NCBI RefSeq assembly: GCF_014202315.1
Contig: NZ_JACHGN010000011.1
Location: forward strand, 124,001-188,000
Direction of reading: 5' to 3'
Source of the DNA: Thermocatellispora tengchongensis
GTDB taxonomy: Bacteria; Actinomycetota; Actinomycetes; Streptosporangiales; Streptosporangiaceae
Length of the DNA: 64,000 bases
Position numbers and translations under genes: made by a program. Position 1 is the stretch's first letter. Each line of letters opens with the position of its first letter. Positions 16,401-34,009 of the stretch are shown piece after piece. A model generated the notes under the pieces. The model saw only the letters and a program-made list of their open reading frames with translations. It ran no database searches and was not told the origin of the DNA.

Positions 16401-19400
16401 CACGGGACGCGTCCGGGGTCCAGCCGCACCGGGAACACGGTCGTGAACCAGCCCACCGTGCGCGACAGGTCCACGCCGGGCACGATCTCCTCCCGGCCGT
16501 GGCCCTCCAGGTCCACCAGCAGCGCCGCCTCGTCCCGCGCGGGCCGCCAGCGGTCCACGGCGAGCGCGAGGGCGGTGAGCAGGACGTCGGCGGGGGTGGC
16601 GTGGAACGGGGGCGCGACCCGGGTGAGCAGCGCCTCGGTCTGCGCCGCGGGCAGTTCACGGGTCAGGGAGCGGGAGGTGGCCTCGATGTCGCGGGCGGGG
16701 TCGAGCGGCGGGCAGAGCGCCGTGCCGGGCCCGTCGCCGAGCACGCCGGTCCACAGCTCGGCCTCGCCGGCGCGGTCCTCGGCGGCCTCGGCGAGCCGCC
16801 GGGCCCAGGTGCGGAAGGAGGTGGGGACGGGCGCGACCTCGGGCCGCCGTCCGGCCAGGGCCTGCGGCCACGCCTCGGCCAGGTCGGAGATCAGCACCCG
16901 CCAGGACACCCCGTCCACGGCGAGGTGGTGGACGAGCAGCAGCAGCCGGCCGGGCTCCGCGCCGGCGTCGAACCACACGGCCTGGACCATCACGCCGTCG
17001 GCCGGGCGGAGCCGGTCGCGGGCGGCGCGGGTGTGCTCGGCCACCGCGTCGCGCAGGGCCTCCGGCGTCGCGCCGCGCACCTCGACGCGGCGGAACAGGG
17101 AGCGTGCGTCGATGCCGGCGGGCGGCAGGGTCTCCAGCGTCCAGCCGGCGTCCTCGGCGCGCAGCCGCGAGCGGAGCATGTCGTGCCGGTCCAGGAGCGC
17201 CTGGAGGGCGGCGAGCAGGGCGTCCTCGCTCGCGTCGGCCGGGCTGCGCAGCAGCACGGACTGGTGGAACGCGTCGATCGGCCCCCGCTGCTCGGCCAGC
17301 CAGTGCATGATCGGCGTCAGCGGCACCGGGCCGATCCCGGCGCCGGGCTCCTCGGCCGGGACGAGGGCGATCTCGCCGGCCTTGGCGGCCAGGGCCGCGA
17401 CCGTACGGCACTGGAAGACGTCCCGGGGGGAGAAGGACAGCCCGGCCTTGCGGGCGTGCCCGGCGAGCTGGATCGCCCCGATGCTGTCGCCGCCGAGGCC
17501 GAAGAAGTCGTCGTCCACGCCGACCTCCGGCAGGCCGAGGACCTGGGCGAACAGGTCGCACAGGGCCTTCTCCGCGGCCGTGCGCGGGGCCTGGGACGCC
17601 GGCGCGGGCCGGGTGGCGGGCACGGTCAGCCGGGCGGTGTCCAGCTTGCCGTTCGCGGTCAGCGGGAACTCCTCCAGCGCGACCACGACCGAGGGGATCA
17701 TGTGCTCCGGCAGCGCCGCGCGCAGGTGGGCGCGCAGGTCCTCGGTGCCGGGGACCCGGCCCCGGCGGCCGGTGACCCAGGCCGCCAGGCGGGGCGCCGC
17801 GGCGGGATCGGCCCGGTGGGCGCGTACGACGGCCTGCCGCACGTCCGGGTGCCGTTCCAGGGCCGCCTCGATCTCCCCCGGCTCGATGCGGACTCCGCGG
17901 ATCTTGATCTGGTGGTCGGCGCGCCCGGTGTAGCACAGCCGCCCGTCGGGCAGCCATCGGGCCAGGTCGCCGGTGCGGTACATGCGCGAGCCCGGCGGCC
18001 CGTACGGGTCGGCGACGAACCGCTCGGCGGTCATGGCCGGGCGTCCCAGGTAGCCGCGGGCCAGCCCGGTGCCCGCGATGTACAGCTCCCCGGTCACCCC
18101 CGGCGCGACCGGGCGCAGCCGGTCGTCCAGCACGTACGCCCTGGTGTTCCAGATGGGGGTGCCGATGGGCACGGTGTGCCACGGGTCGTCGGGGTCGAAG
18201 GGCGCCGACGTGACCTGGATCGTGGTCTCGGTCGGGCCGTACAGGTTCACCACCGCGGCCCGCCAGGCGTCGCCGACCCGCCGGGCCACCGCCGCGGGCA
18301 GCGCCTCGCCGCCGGAGAAGACCAGCCGCAGCCCGCCGCCGTCCAGGTCCTCGGGCAGGGCGGCGAGCAGCGAGGGCACGAACTGCGCCACGGTGACGCC
18401 GTGCCGCGCCGCGTACGCCATCAGCTCGGCCGGGTCGCGGGCGAGCCCGGCGGGGGCGACGCAGACGGCGGCCCCCGCGAGCAGCGGATGCCACAGCTCC
18501 CAGGTGGAGGCGTCGAAGCTCACCGCGGTCCTGGCCAGCACCACGTCGTCCGCGCCGAGCGGGTACGCCTCGGCCATCCACAGCATGTGGTTGAGGACGC
18601 CGCGGTGGGTGGCGATCACGCCCTTGGGGGTCCCGGTGGAACCGGAGGTGTAGATCACGTACGCGGGGTGCGCGCCGCGCAGCGGCGAGACGCGCTCGGC
18701 GTTGGTCAGGTTCGCGACCGGCTCGGCCGGCGGCCCGGGGATCTCGGCGAGGTCGTCGAGCACGGCGGCGGGCCGGGCGTCGTCCAGCATCAGGCGCACC
18801 CGCTCGGCGGGATAGTCCGGGTCCACCGGAAGGTAGGCGGCGCCGGTCTTGACGACGGCGAGCAGCGCGATGACCAGCTCGGCCGAGCGCGGCAGCTTGA
18901 CGGCCACCACGGACTCGGGCCCGACGCCCCGCGCGGCCAGGGTCCGGGCGAGCCGGTTGGCGCGGGCGTTCAGCTCGGCGTAGGTGAGCCGCCGGTCCTC
19001 GAAGATCACCGCGGTGCGGTCCGGCACGGCCGCGGCCCGCGCCTCGAACAGCTCCGGCAGCAGGGCCGGCAGGACCGGCCGCGCGGTGTCGTTCCAGCCC
19101 TCCAGTACGGCGTGCCGCTCCTCCCGGGTGAGCAGGTCGATGTCCCCGATCCTGACCTCGTCGTCGGCGGCGACCGCCTCCAGCAGCCGGACCAGCCGCC
19201 GCGCGACGGCCTCCGCCGTCGCCCGCTCGAACAGGCCGGTGTCGTACTCCAGCGTCGCGGTCACCCCCGCCGGGGCTCCCCCGGCGTCGGTGTGCTCGGT
19301 GAAGTCGAAGGACAGGTCGAACTTCGCCGCCGGGAGGGCGACCTGCTCGGCGCGCACCGCCAGGCCGGGGACCGTCAGGTCGGGCGCGGCGTTGTTCTGC

Positions 19401-20457
19401 AGGGTGAGCATCGTCTGGAACAGCGGGTGGTGCGACAGCGTCCGGGTGGGGCTGAGCGCGTCCACCAGGCGTTCGAACGGCAGGTCCTGGTTGGCGAAGG
19501 CGTTCAGGTCGGTGTCGCGCACCCGTTGCAGCAGCCGGGCGAAGGTGGGGTCGCCCGAGGTGTCGGTGCGCAGCACGAGCGTGTTGACGAAGAAGCCGAT
19601 CAGGTCGTCCAGCGCCTCGTCCGTGCGCCCGGCGACCGGGCTGCCGATCGGGATGTCCGTGCCGGCCCCGAGCCGGGTGTACAGGGCCGCGAGGGCGGCG
19701 TGAAGGGTCATGAAGAAGCTGACCCCGCGCCGGCGGCACAGCGCGGCGAGCCGCCGGTGGAGCCCCGGGTCGAGGGTGAACGCGACCGTGCCGCCCTCGG
19801 AGGCGCCCCCGGACGGGCGCGGGTGGTCGTAGGGCAGGTCCAGGATCTCCGGGAGGTCCTTCAGCTCGGCGTGCCAGTAGGCGAGCTGCTCGTTGCCGAG
19901 GCTGCCGGGGTCGTCCTCGTCGCCGAGCAGTTCCCGCTGCCACAGCGTGTAGTCGGCGTACTGGACGGGCAGCGGCTCCCACTCCGGCGCGCGGCCGTCG
20001 CGGCGCGCGGTGTAGGCGGTGGTGAGGTCCACCGCCAGCGGCCCCATGGACCACCCGTCGCCCGCGATGTGGTGGACGAGCAGGAGCAGCACGTGCTCCT
20101 CGGGACCGAGCCGGAACAGCGTCACCCGGAACGGGATGTCGCGGGTGAGGTCGAACGGCTCGGCCACGGCCGCGGACAGCCGGGATCGAAGGCCGCCGTC
20201 GTCGGTGTGGACCACCGCGACCTCGACGGTCACCTCGTCCATGCCGAGGATGCGCTGGTACGGCTCGCCGTCGGCGCCGGTGGGGAACACCGTGCGCAGG
20301 CTCTCGTGGCGCTCGGCGACGTCGCGCAGGGCCGCGCGCAGCGCGGCGGCGTCCAGCGGCCCGGTCAGGCGCAGCGCCAGCGGCATGTTGTACGCGCTCG
20401 ACCGGTCCATCAGGTTGCACAGGGTCCACAGCCTGCGCTGCGCGTACGACAGGGGGA

Positions 20458-20461
<4 letters not shown>
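13466..20461 (-). CDS. NRPS3: C-A-T-E-C-T-TE, terminal module lacks an A domain
   Basis: A 2331-residue synthetase. Domains in order: C (LCL type, HHIAGDG at 130-136); A with [14 protein letters not shown] and [10 protein letters not shown] with [11 protein letters not shown] with [10 protein letters not shown] and [11 protein letters not shown] (DCL type, [23 protein letters not shown]); T with [12 protein letters not shown] with [10 protein letters not shown]. The hand-aligned specificity code is DAWQFGLIQK, very close to known Gln codes, so with the E domain it should add D-Gln. After the second C domain a 30-40 residue Pro/Ala/Arg-rich linker runs straight into T, so no adenylation domain exists there and the carrier must be loaded in trans. 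The TE should release or cyclise the product. The start overlaps the NRPS2 stop (ATGA). Confidence 0.95.
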
Positions 20462-26807
<6,346 letters not shown>

Positions 26808-26811
<4 letters not shown>

Positions 26812-29800
26812 GTTCCACTCCCCCACTCCGTCTGGAACTCGGCCTCGAATTCGTCGATCTCGTCCTGGTCCAGGCCGCGCAGCCCGAAGTCGGAGGCCGT
26901 GTGGCCGCCGGCGTCCGGGCTCTCGGCGTGCGCCGTCAGCGCGTCGAGCGCGCGCACCCACAGGCCGGCGACCTCCCGCACCCGCTCCTCGGCCAGCAGC
27001 TGCGAGGGCCAGGACCAGACCGCGGTGAGCCGCGGGCCGGCGGGGGTCTCGCGCGTCATGGCGTTGACGGCCAGGACGTGCCGGACCGGCGCCTCCGGGT
27101 CCAGCCCGTCCACCAGCTCGCCGGTCCCGCTGAGGGACCAGCCCGCGGCGGCGAACCCGGGAGGATCGGCGATCCGGCCGAGGTAGTTGAACCCGACCTG
27201 CGGCACGGGCAGGGCCGACAGCGTGGCGGCCGTCTCGGGGTTGAGGTGCCGCAGCAGGCCGAAGCCGATGCCGTTGCCGGGCAGGGCGCGAAGCTGCTCC
27301 TTGACCCGCTTCAGCGCGCGCCCGGCGGCCGGCCCGCCGGACCACAGCTCCTCCCAGTCGTCCACGGCCGGTTCCAGCCGGACCGGGAACTGGCTGGTGA
27401 ACCAGCCGGCCGTACGGGAGAGGTCCACCTCGGCCCCCAAGGGCTCCCGGCCGTGCCCCTCGACCTCCACCAGGACGCCGCCGGTCCGCCGCCAGTGCGC
27501 GAACGCGACGCCGAGCGCCGTGAGCAGGACGTCCTCGGTCACGGCGTGGAACGCGGACGGCACGGCGTCCAGCAGCGGCGCGGTCTGCCCGGGGGACAGC
27601 GTGACGGCCAGGGTGCGCACGGTCCGCGCGGTGTCGCGCCGCGGGTCCAGGGGCCGGGGGCCCAGCGGCGGGTCGGCGGCCTGAAGGATGCCCGACCACA
27701 GCGGCAGCTCGGCGGCGCGCGCCGGGTCGAGCGCGGCCCGGTGCAGCAGGCCGGCGTAGGTCCGGTACAAGGTCCCGACCGGCTCCAGGCGGGCATCGCC
27801 GGGCGACCGGCAGGCGGTGACGAGGTCGGGCAGGAGGATCTGCCACGACAGGCCGTCCACGGCCAGGTGGTGCAGCACCAGGGCGAGGTGGCCGGACCGG
27901 CGCGGCCCCCGGTTCAGCCACACGGCCTGGAGCATGATCCCTTCCCCGGGCGCGAGCCTGGCCCGCGCGGCCTCCGCCTCCCGCGCCGGGCGGGCGGCGT
28001 CCTCGCCGTCGTCGGCGACGACGGTGAGGCAGCGTTCCGCGCGGACGGCGCCGCGGGGCCGTACGTGCAGCCGCCACGACGGCCCGCGGTCCAGCTTCAG
28101 GCGCAACGCGTCGTGGTGGTCCAGCAGGGCCTGGAGGGCGGCGGTGAGCGCGGCCTCGGTGAGCGACGGGGGCGTGGTGAGGTGGACCGTCTGGTGGAAG
28201 CCGTCGATGGGGCCGCCGGCCTCGGCGAGCGCGTGCACGGCCGGGGTCAGCGGCACCGGGCCGATGCCCGCGTCGGGGTGCTCCCTGGCCGCCGCGGCGC
28301 CGGTACGCGCGACGCGCGCCAGCTCCGCCACCGTGCGGTGCTGGAACACCTCACGCGGGGTCAGCACGAGCCCTTCGCGGCGGGCCCGGTTGACGAGCTG
28401 GATCGAGGAGATGCTGTTGCCGCCGAGGTCGAAGAAGCTGTCCTCGACGCCGACCGACGGGACCCCCAGCACCTGCTGGAAGATGTCGCGCAGGAGCCGT
28501 TCGCGCTCGTTGCCCGGCGGGCGGCCGGTCGCGGCGGCGAAGTCGGGGGCCGGCAGCGCCTTGCGGTCCACCTTGCCGTTGGGGGTCAGCGGCAGGGCGT
28601 CGAGACGCACCAGCGCCGCCGGGATCATGGCCTCCGGCAGCGCCTCGGCCAGCATGCCGCGCAGGCCCGCGACCTCCTCGGGGCCGACCAGGTAGCCCGC
28701 GAGCACCGGGGCGCCGCCCGGCCCGTCCACCACGCTCGCCACGGCGTCGCGGACGCCGGGCAGCGCGCGCAGGGCCGACTCGACCTCGCCGAGCTCGATC
28801 CGCTGTCCGCGGATCTTGACCTGGTGGTCGGTGCGCCCGAGGAACTCCAGGCTGCCGTCCGGACGGTGGCGGGCCCGGTCGCCGGTCCGGTACAGCCGGG
28901 CCCCGGGCCGGCCGGAGAAGGGGTCGGGCACGAACGCGGTGGCGGTGCGCACGGGATCGCGCACGTAGCCCCAGCCCAGCCCGGCGCCGCCGACGTACAG
29001 CTCGCCCGGCATGCCCGGCGGGACCGGGCGGAGCCGGCCGTCCAGGACGTACAACCGGGTGTTGCGGATGGGGTGGCCGATGGTGACCGGCTCCCCGGGC
29101 GCGAGCGGCCGGGTGATCAAGGCGTGGGTCACGTCGTCGGAGCACTCGGTCGGCCCGTACGCGTTGACCATCGGGACGTGCGGGAAGCGGTCGAGCCAGC
29201 GGGCGCACAGGCTGGGCGGCAGGGCCTCGCCGGTGACCAGCATCCAGCGCAGGGCCTCCAGCGACGGGGCCGGGGCGCCGGAGTCGAAGGTCTCCAGGGC
29301 GGCGCGCAGCAGCGAGGGGACCATTTCCAGCGTGGTGATCCGCTCGCGCTCGACGATGCCGAACAGCCGCTCCGGGTCGGCGGCGCACGCGTCGTCCACC
29401 ACCCGCGCCCGGCCGCCCACCAGCAGCGGGGCGAGGAGCTGCCAGATGGAGATGTCGAAGGTGAGCGGCGCGTTCTGCACGACGGAGTCGTCGGCGGTCA
29501 GCTTCAGGTCCTCGGCCTTGGCCAGCAGGTGGTTGACCATGCCGCCGCGCGCCACCATCGCGCCCTTGGGACGCCCGGTCGAGCCCGAGGTGAACAGGAC
29601 GTACGCCAGGTCCCCCGGCCCGCCGGTCAGCGGGGCGAGGTCGTCCATGGGGTCGGCGGCGTCGTCGAGCGCGACGACCGCCGGGGCGGCCCCGGCGGAC
29701 GCCGCGAGCCGGGCGGCCAGGTCGCGGTGCGCGGTGTCGCAGAGCAGCACGGCCGCGCCGCTGTCGGCCAGGACCGCCTCCGCGCGGCGGGGCACGGCGG

Positions 29801-31418
29801 GGTCCAGGGGCAGGAAGGCCGCGCCGGCGCCGAGGATGCCGAGCATGGCGGTGGCGACCGCGCTGCCGCGGCCGGCCAGGATGGCGACGACGGAGCCGCG
29901 CCGCGCGCCGGCCGCGACCAGCCTGCGGGACAGCGCGCTGGCCCGGCCCGCCAGCTCGGCGTAGCCGAGGGAGGTCTCGTCGTCGGCGACGGCCACGGCG
30001 TGCGGGGTGGTCGCGGCGTGCCGGCGCACCTCGGCCACCAGGTCGTCCACGCCGGTGGCCCGCGCGGTGTCGTTCCAGCCGGTCAGGAGGAGGCGGCGTT
30101 CCTCGGGCCAGGTCAGTTCCAGCCGGTCGAGCGGGAGGTCCGGTCCGGCCACGGCCTCGCCGAGGAACCTCTCGAACCGCATGCGGTGCGCGCGCAGGTC
30201 CTCGCCGGTGTAGAGGTTCTCGTCGGCGTCGGCGTCCACCCGCATGCCGCCGGAGGCCGAGGGCCCCCACACGGTGAGGGCCAGGTCCTCGACCGGGCCG
30301 TTGAGCAGGTTGTGCACGACGGCGCGGTGGCCGCCGAAGGTCAGCTCCTGCTCGAAGGGCATGACGTTGATCTCCAGGCCGGCCCACCTGCCGGCCAGGC
30401 CCATGGCCTCCAGGTCGCGCCGCAGGAACGCCGAGCGGTAGCGCTGGTGCCGCAGCACCTCGCGGACGCGGCGCGAGGTCTGGCCGACCAGCTCGGCGAA
30501 CGGCATGCCGGGCCGCACGTCCAGGCGCAGCGGCAGCACGTCCGACTGCGTGCAGGGCAGGCGGCGCAGGGAGGGGGTGCCGCGGCCGGTGACGGCGAGG
30601 CCGAGCACGACGTCCTCGGCGCCGGTCATCCGGTGCAGGAACCCGGCCGCGCCGGCGATGACGGCCGCGGTCCAGCCGGTCCGGGCCGTACGCGCCGCGG
30701 CGCTCAGCCCGGCGGCGACGCCGGGGCCGAGCGCGCCGGTGCTGCGCACCAGGCCGCCCGCGGCGACGGCGGGCTGCCGTGCCAGGCTGACGGCGCCCTG
30801 CATGCCGGCGCACCGTTCCCGCCAGAACGCCCGGTCCTCGCGGAACCGCGCGGACTCCACGTAGGCGGCCTCCTCCGCCGCCGCCTCGGCGAGCGGCGGG
30901 AAGACCTCCTGCGGGGCCGGTCCGGTCCCGGCCAGCGCGTTGTAGTGCTCGGCGGTACGGGCGGCGAACAGCGCGGCGCCGTAGCCGTCGAGGGCCAGGT
31001 GGTGGCACCGGTGGTACCAGAAGTACAGCTCGGGCCCGGCGACGAAGACGATCGAGCGGAACAGCGGGGCCCGGGTGAGGTCGAACGGCGTGCGCAGGTC
31101 CTCGTGCATGATCCGCTCGGCCTCGGCCCGGGGGTCGCCGGCCGCCCGGAGGTCGATCACGGGGAAGTCGAAGCCGGCCAGGTCGTGGATCGCCAGCCGG
31201 GCCTCGTCGTCGCCGGGCAGCACGCGCACCCGCAGCGACTCGATGTCGGCCACGGTGCGATGCGCCGCGCGTTCGAGCAGGGCGACGTCGAGACCGCCCC
31301 GGACCTCGAAGTACTGCGCGACGGAGTACGCCCACGCGCCGGGGTCCATCTGCTGGGCGAGCCACATCTCCGACTGGGCCGTCGACATGGGAAGGGACGC
31401 GGCCGAGCGCTGGTGCAT
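26808..31418 (-). CDS. NRPS1: starter C-A-T-E
   Basis: A 1536-residue initiating synthetase. The first C (HHLALDG 139-145) opens [20 protein letters not shown] and contains [10 protein letters not shown]. This resembles the aryl- or acyl-accepting first C of EntF/DhbF more than an ordinary elongation C, so an N-terminal acyl starter is likely. The A domain has [14 protein letters not shown] (606-619) and FDISIWQLL; its code by eye is DIWELTADDK, of the kind I recall for 2,4-diaminobutyrate in pyoverdine-type NRPSs. T has [10 protein letters not shown] near 1000, and E has [10 protein letters not shown] (1183-1192) and [10 protein letters not shown]. With SbnA/SbnB in the cluster, D-2,3-diaminopropionate is a reasonable residue. 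The ATG at 31418 follows the MbtH stop by 5 bp. Confidence 0.93.
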
Positions 31419-31423
31419 GCCGG

Positions 31424-31645
31424 TCAGCTCCCCGCCGCCGCTTCCATGGCCCGCACCAGGCTCGCGGGGCGCATGTCGGTCCAGTTGCGCTCGATGTACT
31501 CCAGGCAGCTCGCCCGGGTGTCCTCGCCGTGGACCGTCCGCCAACCGGCGGGGACGTCGGCGAAGGCCGGCCACAGCGCGTGCTGGCCCTCGTCGTTCAC
31601 CAGCACCACGAACGTTCCCGACTCGTCATCGAATGGGTTGACCAC
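31424..31645 (-). CDS. mbtH: MbtH-like NRPS chaperone
   Basis: A 73-residue MbtH protein. It reads [20 protein letters not shown], then [20 protein letters not shown] and [14 protein letters not shown], with the invariant tryptophans and the NPFDD start of the family. It binds adenylation domains and is often needed for their solubility or activity. The GTG at 31645 with AAAGGA upstream gives the standard length; longer in-frame starts are not family-like. It is the first gene of the leftward operon, 5 bp before NRPS1, so it probably serves the A domains of all three synthetases and perhaps the free C*-A-T protein. Confidence 0.95.
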   Translation of the reverse strand: MVNPFDDESGTFVVLVNDEGQHALWPAFADVPAGWRTVHGEDTRASCLEYIERNWTDMRPASLVRAMEAAAGS

Positions 31646-32156
31646 TGTAAGTCCTTTTTCGTTTGGACGGCACGCGGCAGCGCGGCCTTCAACAAGGTCT
31701 ACAGGCGAACGAAATCCAGGTGAAATGCCGGTTACTTCGGCGGTGCAGGTGTCAGGGCAGCCGAGACGGCGCGGAGCGGAATCGCCCGCGGGATCTCGGG
31801 AACCGAGGCCCAAAGGGCCGGAGACCTGCGAATCTCACTCACCGTGCACAACCCCCGTCGGCTCCTGGTGAAATCGCGGCGTTATCAGACTTGCACCGGC
31901 CTCCGGCGAGTGTCAAGCGGGTATGTCGATTGTGGCGCCTGTGATGCGGCCCGGTCACCGGGCCCTCTTGACAGGTCGAAACGGTCCATGCTTCAGTTTG
32001 GGACCGCAATCACGCATAGGGTCCACAGTGAACCGCCCGGCCATGAAGTGACATCGGTCACACCCGACGAATAACCGGCATCGGCCAGGGCCGGACGACC
32101 GCATCTGCGAACGTTTTCGGACGTGCGATTCGACATACCCGAAGTAGGGGGGGCTT
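31646..32156. promoter_or_regulatory. Bidirectional promoter region of the NRPS cluster
   Basis: About 510 bp without a gene, between the MbtH start (leftward) and the SbnA start (rightward). It is less GC-rich than its surroundings. A TTGACA reads leftward at 31916-31911 and another reads rightward at 31968-31973, both promoter -35-like. An inverted repeat GTGAC/GTCAC spaced by ATCG lies at 32048-32061, about 95 bp before SbnA. No regulator gene lies inside the cluster, so control probably comes from elsewhere through this region. The -10 elements are not convincing by eye. Confidence 0.5.
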
Positions 32157-33233
32157 ATGGGAGTCGATAATTCATTACTGGCACGCGTGATGGATCTGGG
32201 CGAGGCACTTCCGGAGACCCCGGTGATCCGGCTGCTCCATCCCCGGCTCGACCTGTTCTGCAAACTGGAGTACTGCAACATCCACGGCAGTTCCAAGGAC
32301 CGGTCCGCCTACTGGATCCTGCGCCGGGCGATCGAGCGCGGCGATGTGACCGAGAAGACCACCGTCATCGAGTCCTCCTCGGGCAACTTCGCGCTGTCGA
32401 TGGCGTCCTTCTGCCGCCTGCTGGGCCTGACGTTCGTCCCGGTCATCGACCCCAACACCAACCCGGCCACGGAGATGCAGCTACGGCTGCTGTGCGAGCG
32501 GGTCGAGAAGGTGACCGAGGCCGACGGGGCGGGCGGCTACCTGCAGGTACGGCTCGCCCGCATCCGCCGGCTCCTCACCGAGCTGCCCGCGGCGTACTGG
32601 CCCAACCAGTACGCCAACGCCGACGCGCGCCAGGCCCACGAGCGGCTGACCGGCGCCGAGCTGTGCCGCGCCCTGGAGCGCCTGGACTACCTGTTCGTGG
32701 GCGTGAGCACGGCGGGCACGATCGCCGGGCTCTCCAGGCAGGCCAAACGCGCCTTTCCCGGCGTTCGCGTGGTCGCCGTGGATTCGGCGGGATCGGCCAT
32801 CTTCGGAAATCCGCCGCGGCGGCGGAGAATTCCGGGGCTGGGCTCCAGCATCGTGCCGCCGTTGCTCGATTCGGCGCTCATCGACGAAGTCGTCATCGTC
32901 GAGGAGGCGGACGCGGTCGCCGGGTGCCATCGTTTGCTCTCGGAGCACGGAATTTTCGCCGGCGGTTCGACGGGCAGTGTTTACGCGGCCATCACCCGTT
33001 ATTTCGCCGATTACGAAGACTTCACCGTTCCTGAAAGCTTCACGGATACTCGAAGCTTCGCCGCGGCGGAACGCCTGACCGATCCTGGAAGCTTTCAGGG
33101 TCCCGCATCCGGGCGCCCCGCGGTGGCCTTTATCTGTGCGGATCGGGGTGTCGCCTACGCCGACACGCTCTACAACCCGGAATGGGTCCGCGACGCCCTC
33201 GGCGCGGAGAGCGGAATGATCGCCGGCGTCTGA
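32157..33233 (+). CDS. sbnA: SbnA-like PLP enzyme for 2,3-diaminopropionate synthesis
   Basis: A 358-residue fold-type II PLP enzyme of the cysteine-synthase family. Motifs are IHGSSKDRSAYWILRRAI (the Schiff-base lysine in SSKDR), VIESSSGNFALSMASF (the phosphate-side loop) and GVSTAGTIAGLSRQAK (the glycine-rich phosphate loop). The KLEYCNIHGSSKDR context and the SbnB partner at the far end of the operon point to N-(2-amino-2-carboxyethyl)-glutamate synthase, which joins O-phosphoserine and glutamate. Near the C-terminus (about residues 290-322) is a serine/phenylalanine-rich insert whose DNA is strongly palindromic. GGGGGGG precedes the ATG. It is first in the rightward operon. Confidence 0.85.
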   Translation: MGVDNSLLARVMDLGEALPETPVIRLLHPRLDLFCKLEYCNIHGSSKDRSAYWILRRAIERGDVTEKTTVIESSSGNFALSMASFCRLLGLTFVPVIDPNTNPATEMQLRLLCERVEKVTEADGAGGYLQVRLARIRRLLTELPAAYWPNQYANADARQAHERLTGAELCRALERLDYLFVGVSTAGTIAGLSRQAKRAFPGVRVVAVDSAGSAIFGNPPRRRRIPGLGSSIVPPLLDSALIDEVVIVEEADAVAGCHRLLSEHGIFAGGSTGSVYAAITRYFADYEDFTVPESFTDTRSFAAAERLTDPGSFQGPASGRPAVAFICADRGVAYADTLYNPEWVRDALGAESGMIAGV

Positions 33234-33295
33234 GGGCGGCGCACGGTCAATTGAGCCCGGCTCACATTCGGAATGCGCGACGAAAGGGCCTGTCC

Positions 33296-34009
33296 ATGTC
33301 CACTCCAGTCCTCTGCCTGCCCTTCGCGGGAGCGGGGGCGAGTTTCTTCCACCCCTGGTGCCGGCTCGGCGTGCCCGGCGTCGAGGTGGTGCCGGTCCAG
33401 CTTCCCGGCCGCGAGCGCCGCCTCGCCGAGCCGCCGTACCGCGACGTCCACGAGGCGGCCGACGGCCTGCTCCCCGGAGTCCTCGCGTCGGTCTCCGGCG
33501 CGGAGAAGGTCGCCCTGTTCGGGCACAGCCTGGGCGCGGTCCTGGCCTACGAGCTGGCGCGGCGGCTGAGCGCCGAGGGCGCGGTCCCCGTGGCGCGGCT
33601 GTTCGTCAGCGGCAGCCCCGGCCCGTGGACGCAGCGCGAGCGGCGGGCCACCGGACTGGACGACGACGCGTTCCTCGCCCGCGTCAAGGAGTTCGCCGGG
33701 TACCGGCACGAGGCGTTCGACGAGCCCGAGATGCGCGAGCTGCTGCTGCCCACGCTGCGGGCGGACGTGGAGATGCACGAGAACTACCGCCCGGTGAGCC
33801 GGGAGCCGATCGCGGTTCCCGTCACGGCCATCCGGGGCGGTGACGACACGCTGGTGACGGCCGGGGACGTCGCGCAGTGGCGCGAGGCCACCCGCCTCGA
33901 CTTCGCCACCGCCGAGCTGCCCGGCGGCCACATGTACCTGACCGACGGCGCCCGGCCGCTGCTGGAGCTGATCGCCGGCTCGCTGGAGGCGACGGCCCTG
34001 TGCGTCTGA
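33296..34009 (+). CDS. Type II thioesterase
   Basis: A 237-residue alpha/beta hydrolase of the editing-thioesterase class. It starts MSTPVLCLPFAGAGASFFHP, has VQLPGRERRLAEPPY, the nucleophile in ALFGHSLGAVLAYELAR, and a catalytic histidine in ELPGGHMYLTDG. Such enzymes clear mis-acylated carrier domains. Because the last NRPS3 module has no A domain, a second possibility is that it carries the aminoacyl group between the free C*-A-T protein and NRPS3, as SyrC does in syringomycin synthesis; note that the nucleophile here is Ser, not Cys. GAAAGGG precedes the ATG at 33296. It overlaps the SDR gene by 10 bp. Confidence 0.9.
   Translation: MSTPVLCLPFAGAGASFFHPWCRLGVPGVEVVPVQLPGRERRLAEPPYRDVHEAADGLLPGVLASVSGAEKVALFGHSLGAVLAYELARRLSAEGAVPVARLFVSGSPGPWTQRERRATGLDDDAFLARVKEFAGYRHEAFDEPEMRELLLPTLRADVEMHENYRPVSREPIAVPVTAIRGGDDTLVTAGDVAQWREATRLDFATAELPGGHMYLTDGARPLLELIAGSLEATALCV

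Noticed and set aside
33296-34009. Clear SyrC-type aminoacyl shuttle
   Set aside because: The GHSLG serine and overall length fit an ordinary type II thioesterase; a shuttle role is kept only as a possibility.
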